Shown here one piece after another: positions 15,003-19,497 of a stretch of 19,497 nt of DNA. A model generated the notes under the pieces. The model did not search any database and was not told the DNA's origin. It saw only the letters and a list, made by a program, of their open reading frames with translations. How positions within the stretch are numbered: position 1 is the first letter of the stretch; every line of letters begins with the position of its first letter. The translations under genes were made by a program, and so were the position numbers. This DNA comes from CAZXEU01 sp964639665 (lineage in GTDB: Bacteria; Bacteroidota; Rhodothermia; Rhodothermales; Bin80): the NCBI GenBank assembly GCA_964639665.1, contig CAZXEU010000177.1:1-19497 (forward strand), written 5' to 3'.

Positions 15003-17737
15003 GAGCGTCGTACCTGCTCATATTCGGTTTGACAGTGGCTGCGCCTGAGGGCGCCTCGGACACCCTTGTTCGCAATGCCGCAGAGTTTGCGGAAGCCGTA
15101 AGCGAGGCCCGTCCCGGTGATACCATTACCATGGCTAACGGAACGTGGCGTGACGTGGAACTTGTCTTCGATGCCGACGGCGCGGAGGGAGATAGCATAA
15201 CCCTGCGCGCAGAATCGCCCGGGCGTGTCTTGCTAACGGGCACGTCCCGTCTACGCATTGGCGGCAGCTATCTCAAGGTGGACGGCCTCTGGTTTCATCG
15301 CGGAGCGCTTGCCGAAGGGCACGTGATTGCATTTCGGACCAACAGGCCGGCGCACCACAGCCGCATCACGCAATGCGCCGTGACGGAATACAATCCGGTT
15401 GACTGGCTCGTGCAGTACAAGTGGCTCTCGCTATACGGGACGCATAACCGCGTGGACCATTGCTACTTTGCCGGCAAGACGCACGATGGCGCAACGCTTG
15501 TGGTGTGGCTTGCGGACCCGCCGGACAATGCGCCCAATTATCACCGTATTGACCACAATCACTTCGGCCCGCGTCCAAGGCTGGGCAAGAATGGTGGTGA
15601 GACCATTCGTATCGGTACCAGCCACCGCTCCATGCAGGATTCCCACTCCATGGTCGAGCACAATCTATTCGAGCGCACCAATGGAGAGCACGAGATAATC
15701 TCGAACAAATCAGGCAGCAATACCTATCGCCACAACACTTTTCTGGAGGCCAGGGGCGCGCTAACGCTTCGCCATGGCAACAACGCCACGGTTTCGAAAA
15801 ACTATTTCCTGGGAAACGGGCAACCCGGCACGGGCGGTGTGCGGATAATCGGGGAAGACCACGTGGTCAGTGGCAACTATTTCGCCGACCTGAGGGGCGA
15901 TTCTTCCAGGGCAGCGCTCTCGGTCATGAACGGCATCCCGGATTCTCCGCTGAACCGCTACTTCCAGGTCAAGCGGCCGCTTGTTGCACGAAACACGTTC
16001 GTTCGAACCAGGATCAGCATACTTTACGGTCTGGGTGCAGACGGGGAAAAGACACTCCCGCCAATCGAGGTCACGTTCGCTGATAACGTGATCCTCGCGG
16101 GGGATGATGCACCGGCGGTTTCCTCGCTCGTTTCAACGGATGATGTAGCCTGGCTGGGAAACGTTTTTCATGGCGCGAAATTGGGGATGCCGGCGCCTGA
16201 CGGCATCCGGTGGCAGGATCCCATGCTGGTGCGGAGCGAGGATGGACTGTGGAGACCTGCGCCGGACGGACCGGCCTCGGGCAAGGGCGCCTCGGTATTG
16301 ATGCCTCCGCTATCTGCCTCGGATGTGGGGCCTTCCTGGTGGGGTCAAGCATGGACGCCGCGCGTGCTGTCGGATTCCTTGCTGCAGGTGCCCGATTTCT
16401 CCTACGCCGGGTACGCCTGGGGAGAACGGCCTTTGCCCGTTTACGAAGCTACGCTGGATGTCACCGAGTTTGGTGCGACCGGCGATGACATGGCAGATGA
16501 CACAGAAGCATTTCTGCGGGCGCTGGAAACGGCCCACTCGCTTAGCGGGCTCGTTGTGCTGGCCATTCCAGAGGGCCGGTTTCATCTTTCCGACATCATG
16601 TTCCTTGAGCGTGACAGTCTTATCGTGCGCGGAAGCGGGCCGGGCAGCACGGTGATCTATGTGGAAAGGCCCCTTGGAGTACTGGAAGCCCCCGAGGCGC
16701 CTGCGAGGGGCGTTGACCCGGGGCTTGTGCAAGGAAGAAGGCCATCACCGTATTCGGAATGGGGGGCAGTATTCTGGTCCCGTGCTCCGCAGGCGAGCTC
16801 CGTTCAGCAGGAAATCCCGATTCTCGCGGGCAGGCGAGGTCAGCATCAACTCAGAATCGGCCCGAATGCGACCGCGGACTGGACGGGCGTTGTCGGCATC
16901 GCTTGGACGAGCGGTGGGATCGATGGCGGCTTCGGGCGAGAAAGCATCCAGGATGTAACCATCACCGGTCGTGAAGGGGATGTGCTGATTACAAAGGAGC
17001 CGCTTGCAGCCGATCTGGCTCCGGAGTTGAAACCGAGGCTCAAACCGGTCAGCCGGCTGACGGAGGTGGCAATAGAGCACCTCTCGATACAGTTTGAGCA
17101 GGTACCGTACGGAGGTCACGGGCTGGAGGACGGTTACAACGCCTTATACCTCTCCGACCTGCGACACGGGTGGGTGCGCAATGTCGAAATCCGCAACGCG
17201 GACTCTGCAATCCTGCTGAACGGATCGTCCCAGGTCACCCTGGAAGATATTTCCATACGGGGTCGGAAGGGGCATATCGGTGTGCAGTTGCAGTCGACGG
17301 GCCATTCGGTGGTTCGAAACGTGCGCATACGGTCTTCCTTCGAGCACTCGCTGAGTAGCATCGGCTCCAGCGCGTACAACGTTTTCACTCAGGCAAGTGC
17401 CAACAATCTGCACGACATTGCGTCCGGGCACGCTAACCTGTACGATCAGCTCACGCTTCAGGCCGCCTCAAATGACGCGGTATGGCAGCTGGCAGCTGGC
17501 TCCCGCCCCGTATTTTGGCACGTTCGCGTAGAATTTGCCCACCCGCACGAGATGCGAGTTCCGGCATACCTGGGTGAATTGGGGCCAGGCGCCACGGCCG
17601 TTGCTCTTGGCGGTAATGTTCCCGTACGCCTTTTAGCACCAGAAGGCGCACACCTCGAAGGCACAAATGTGCTTGGGCTTGCGGTACCGTCACTCTACCG
17701 CCTGCAGGCAGATCGGCGCCTCACGGGGGCACATTGA
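14999..17737 (+). CDS. PL6-family lyase fused to a pectate-lyase-like beta-helix domain
   Basis: 912 residues; the start overlaps the previous stop (ATGA). A short signal peptide ends near EGAS. Residues about 22-450 are PL6, with YGTHNRVDHCYFAGK, GKNGGETIRIGTS, GEHEIISNKSG and LTLRHGN. The active-site set is complete: Asn198, Glu230, Glu232, Lys237 and Arg258, spaced as in AlyGC. The unit closes with PPLSASDVGPSWW, where its neighbour closes with PPLLPQDVGP. From about 485 a second beta-helix begins with DVTEFGATGDDMADDTEAF, the usual opening of pectate-lyase-superfamily/GH28-like helices, and runs to about 900 (RGSGPGSTVIYV, VRNVEIRNADSAILLNGSS). The C-terminus shows no sorting domain, unlike the three other degradative-type proteins, so it is probably periplasmic or exported by another route. 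The role of the second helix (catalytic or binding) is unknown. Confidence 0.87.
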   Translation: MRASYLLIFGLTVAAPEGASDTLVRNAAEFAEAVSEARPGDTITMANGTWRDVELVFDADGAEGDSITLRAESPGRVLLTGTSRLRIGGSYLKVDGLWFHRGALAEGHVIAFRTNRPAHHSRITQCAVTEYNPVDWLVQYKWLSLYGTHNRVDHCYFAGKTHDGATLVVWLADPPDNAPNYHRIDHNHFGPRPRLGKNGGETIRIGTSHRSMQDSHSMVEHNLFERTNGEHEIISNKSGSNTYRHNTFLEARGALTLRHGNNATVSKNYFLGNGQPGTGGVRIIGEDHVVSGNYFADLRGDSSRAALSVMNGIPDSPLNRYFQVKRPLVARNTFVRTRISILYGLGADGEKTLPPIEVTFADNVILAGDDAPAVSSLVSTDDVAWLGNVFHGAKLGMPAPDGIRWQDPMLVRSEDGLWRPAPDGPASGKGASVLMPPLSASDVGPSWWGQAWTPRVLSDSLLQVPDFSYAGYAWGERPLPVYEATLDVTEFGATGDDMADDTEAFLRALETAHSLSGLVVLAIPEGRFHLSDIMFLERDSLIVRGSGPGSTVIYVERPLGVLEAPEAPARGVDPGLVQGRRPSPYSEWGAVFWSRAPQASSVQQEIPILAGRRGQHQLRIGPNATADWTGVVGIAWTSGGIDGGFGRESIQDVTITGREGDVLITKEPLAADLAPELKPRLKPVSRLTEVAIEHLSIQFEQVPYGGHGLEDGYNALYLSDLRHGWVRNVEIRNADSAILLNGSSQVTLEDISIRGRKGHIGVQLQSTGHSVVRNVRIRSSFEHSLSSIGSSAYNVFTQASANNLHDIASGHANLYDQLTLQAASNDAVWQLAAGSRPVFWHVRVEFAHPHEMRVPAYLGELGPGATAVALGGNVPVRLLAPEGAHLEGTNVLGLAVPSLYRLQADRRLTGAH

Positions 17738-17751
17738 TTCTGGCTGCCCCC
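17725..17751. terminator. Possible bidirectional terminator hairpin between convergent genes
   Basis: GGGGGCA (17725-17731) and TGCCCCC (17745-17751) form a perfect 7-bp GC-rich stem with a 13-nt loop. The stem begins inside the last codons of the PL6 fusion gene and ends 34 nt before the stop codon of the convergent regulator gene. A run of T does not follow on either strand, so classical intrinsic termination is doubtful. The position between converging genes is what supports the call. Confidence 0.35.
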
Positions 17752-17785
17752 GATTCGCCGCGGCCGTTCCGAGATTGATTCTACT

Positions 17786-18535
17786 TCAGCCTACCTCGTC
17801 GGCCGTTTCCTGGGTCGCCCGCACTTCGAGCAGCTGCAAGATGTGCTTTTCGCTTTCTTTCAGGTGCGTCTCCATGCTTGAGCGCGCACCTTCCGCGTCA
17901 CGCCGCAAGATGGCATCCAGGATTCGGCCGTGCCATTCGATCGCGCTGTATCGGGCGTCTTCCACCACCTTGTGAACCGAAGACTTGATTTGAGGCATGA
18001 GTGCATGAATGGGCTCGATCAGCAGCGGGACAACCCCGTTGCCTGAGGCGTCCGCAATGTGGCGGTGGAACGCCAGATCCAGAGCGGCCAGATTCTCACT
18101 GCCTCCGTCACAGTCCTTCATGTCCTGGAAGTCCTTCTGGAGGCGCTCCGCGTCGTCTGCAGAATGATGTAATGCCGCTTCTGCCGCAATCGGAGGCTCG
18201 ATCAACTGTCTGGCGCGGATGATGTCAAGGGACTGGAATGCACCATGGTTCTGAAGGAGATACATCTCCATCGGTGTGGTCACAGACTTGGGCGAGAGTC
18301 GCGAGACAAAAATGCCGCGGCCTTTCTCAATCCGGACCAGGCCGCGGCCTGACAACACTCTGAGGGCCTCCCGCAGTACGGTCCTGCTGACGCCAAACTG
18401 TTGACAAAGCTCAAGTTCGGAGGAGAGCTTCATTCCCGGCACCAAGTGGCGGCTCCGGATTGAATTCTCGATTGCTTCCACTACCGCATGGCTGAGCAGT
18501 TGGGACTTGCCGACAGACTTGAAACGTTGGGCCAT
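17786..18535 (-). CDS. FadR-type GntR transcriptional regulator, probable locus regulator
   Basis: 249 residues, the typical length. Residues about 10-78 are a GntR winged helix-turn-helix (PGMKLSSELELCQQFGVS, RTVLREALRVLSGRGLV, then KGRGIFV). Residues about 95-235 are an all-helical FCD ligand domain. Its metal-site pattern is complete: Asp153-x3-His157 (LDLAFHRH), His202 (EWHGRIL) and His224 (METHLKES). Members sense small organic acids such as uronates and usually repress catabolic operons, releasing DNA on ligand binding. It converges with the lyase operon, 48 nt away, and lies downstream of dctM with a 138-nt gap (18536-18673) in which I see no copy of the TTGTATnACATnATAC site. The operator-like sites at 545 and 10800 are its likely targets (inference). 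Confidence 0.88.
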   Translation of the reverse strand: MAQRFKSVGKSQLLSHAVVEAIENSIRSRHLVPGMKLSSELELCQQFGVSRTVLREALRVLSGRGLVRIEKGRGIFVSRLSPKSVTTPMEMYLLQNHGAFQSLDIIRARQLIEPPIAAEAALHHSADDAERLQKDFQDMKDCDGGSENLAALDLAFHRHIADASGNGVVPLLIEPIHALMPQIKSSVHKVVEDARYSAIEWHGRILDAILRRDAEGARSSMETHLKESEKHILQLLEVRATQETADEVG

Positions 18536-18673
18536 GGCCTATGGAGCAGAAAGGGCGCGATGTTGCGAATGTTGGAGCCCGAAAGCACTAAGGTAATGCA
18601 ACCGGTGTCCTATAGGGAGCGAGTAGGCTCAATCTGTAGGGTTTTCGGCAGGCGAGGAAATGGCGACCGTCCA

Positions 18674-19497
18674 TTATAGTCCTAGGAGTCTCGGCAGTAC
18701 GACCGTGATCGAAGGTACAAACGTGATCAAGAGCAGCGCAATCAGCATCGCTACGTAGAGCGGGGCGAGCGGCCGCACAACCTTCGAAACCGGGATGCCG
18801 GAGACGCCGGCGCCGGCGAAGAGCACGGTTCCAACCGGCGGCGTGCATAAGCCTATACAGAGATTGGCCACCATCAGGATTCCGAAATGAAGCGGGTCGA
18901 CGCCCATGCCAGTGACGACCGGCAGGAAAATGGGCGTAAATATCAGAATGGCCGGAGTCATGTCCATAAAAGTGCCTACCAAGAGCAGCAGCATGTTGAT
19001 GATCAGGAGCACGACAATCTTGCTATCGCTTATTGCAACGAGAGTCCCGGCAATGGTCTGCGGGATGTCCTCGAATGAGAGCACCCAGGAGAGTGCGAGC
19101 GACGTGCCGATAAGCAGCATGACCACCGCCGTGGTTGTTACGCTGCCGAGCAGAATATCCGGAATCTGCCGGAGTCGCACCTCGCGATAGAGGACGACCA
19201 GCACTAGAGCGTAGAGCACGGCAATGGCCGCTGCCTCGGTTGCAGTGAATATGCCCGCCACGATACCTCCGATAACAACAACTATCAGCGTCAGGCTTGG
19301 CAGTGCGCTCAGGAAGTGCCGCAAGACGTCAACAATCGGTACGCGCTGCCCTTTGCCGTAGCCTTTCCGGCTGGCTACAAAGGCCGTGACGGCCATCAGG
19401 AACCCGCCGATAAGAATCCCGGGCAGGTAGCCGGCTACAAAAAGCGCTGCCACCGACACTGTCCCGCTTGCAAGCGAGTAAACGATCAATACGTTGC
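18674..19497 (-). CDS. dctM: TRAP transporter large permease subunit DctM (5' end outside window)
   Basis: The 3' 272 or so codons of a gene whose reading frame stays open to the window edge; a TTG near 19489 is internal, not the start. The complete family is about 430 residues, so roughly the first third is missing. The fragment is very hydrophobic, with repeated membrane helices (SLTLIVVVIGGIVAGIFT, ATTAVVMLLIGTSLALSW, IVVLLIINMLLLLVG). It also has family motifs: GIFTATEAAAIAVLYAL, FMDMTPAILIFTPIFLPV, and LCIGLCTPPVGTVLFAG near the end. DctM is the Na+-coupled channel of TRAP transporters, which import organic acids with a periplasmic binding protein and DctQ; those genes would lie upstream, beyond 19497. 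Next to lyases and a GntR regulator, unsaturated uronates or oligo-uronates are the likely substrate (inference). Confidence 0.92.
   Translation of the reverse strand, partial: NVLIVYSLASGTVSVAALFVAGYLPGILIGGFLMAVTAFVASRKGYGKGQRVPIVDVLRHFLSALPSLTLIVVVIGGIVAGIFTATEAAAIAVLYALVLVVLYREVRLRQIPDILLGSVTTTAVVMLLIGTSLALSWVLSFEDIPQTIAGTLVAISDSKIVVLLIINMLLLLVGTFMDMTPAILIFTPIFLPVVTGMGVDPLHFGILMVANLCIGLCTPPVGTVLFAGAGVSGIPVSKVVRPLAPLYVAMLIALLLITFVPSITVVLPRLLGL

Noticed and set aside
18536..18673. Possible operator copy between the GntR gene and dctM
   Set aside because: I searched this gap on both strands for TTGTAT/ATACAA-type arms and found none, so autoregulation through this motif is not supported here.

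Overview
The window reads as an alginate (or related polyuronate) utilisation locus from a marine Bacteroidota/Rhodothermota-type bacterium. The taxonomic hints are a SusC-like TonB receptor with a carboxypeptidase-regulatory N-terminal domain, several C-terminal type IX secretion (T9SS) sorting domains with YPNPF-type starts, PorV/UPF0164-type outer-membrane barrels, and few convincing Shine-Dalgarno sites. High GC plus a TRAP transporter points more to the Rhodothermota/Balneolota side than to Flavobacteriia, but this is inference.

Layout. Bases 1-516 hold no gene I can support. A first plus-strand operon (568-10765) encodes a TonB-dependent receptor, a 746-residue secreted protein with a fibronectin-III-like region and a sorting domain, two PorV/FadL-like barrels, and a heparinase II/III-fold polysaccharide lyase with a sorting domain. 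A second plus-strand operon (10865-17737) encodes a secreted protein of two tandem beta-helix modules, a PL6 lyase with a sorting domain, and a PL6 lyase fused to a second, pectate-lyase-like beta-helix. Both PL6 proteins keep the Ca2+ ligands and catalytic Lys/Arg at the spacing of the alginate lyase AlyGC. On the minus strand, converging on these operons, lie a FadR-type GntR regulator and the 3' part of a TRAP large permease (dctM) that runs off the window.

How it probably works (inference). Surface or secreted PL6 enzymes cut the polymer, the heparinase-fold lyase trims oligomers, the TonB receptor and its unusual partners take up oligomers, and the TRAP system imports unsaturated uronates into the cytoplasm. 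No SusD is present. Its position beside the SusC-like receptor is occupied by the FN3/sorting-domain protein and the two barrels, which makes this the most novel-looking part of the window.

Regulation. Both operons start with the same arrangement: a -35-like TTG hexamer, a 17-nt spacer, a -10-like TAA hexamer, and immediately overlapping its 3' end a site matching TTGTATnACATnATAC (545-562 and 10800-10817). The matching geometry suggests one repressor, most simply the GntR protein encoded here, controls both operons.
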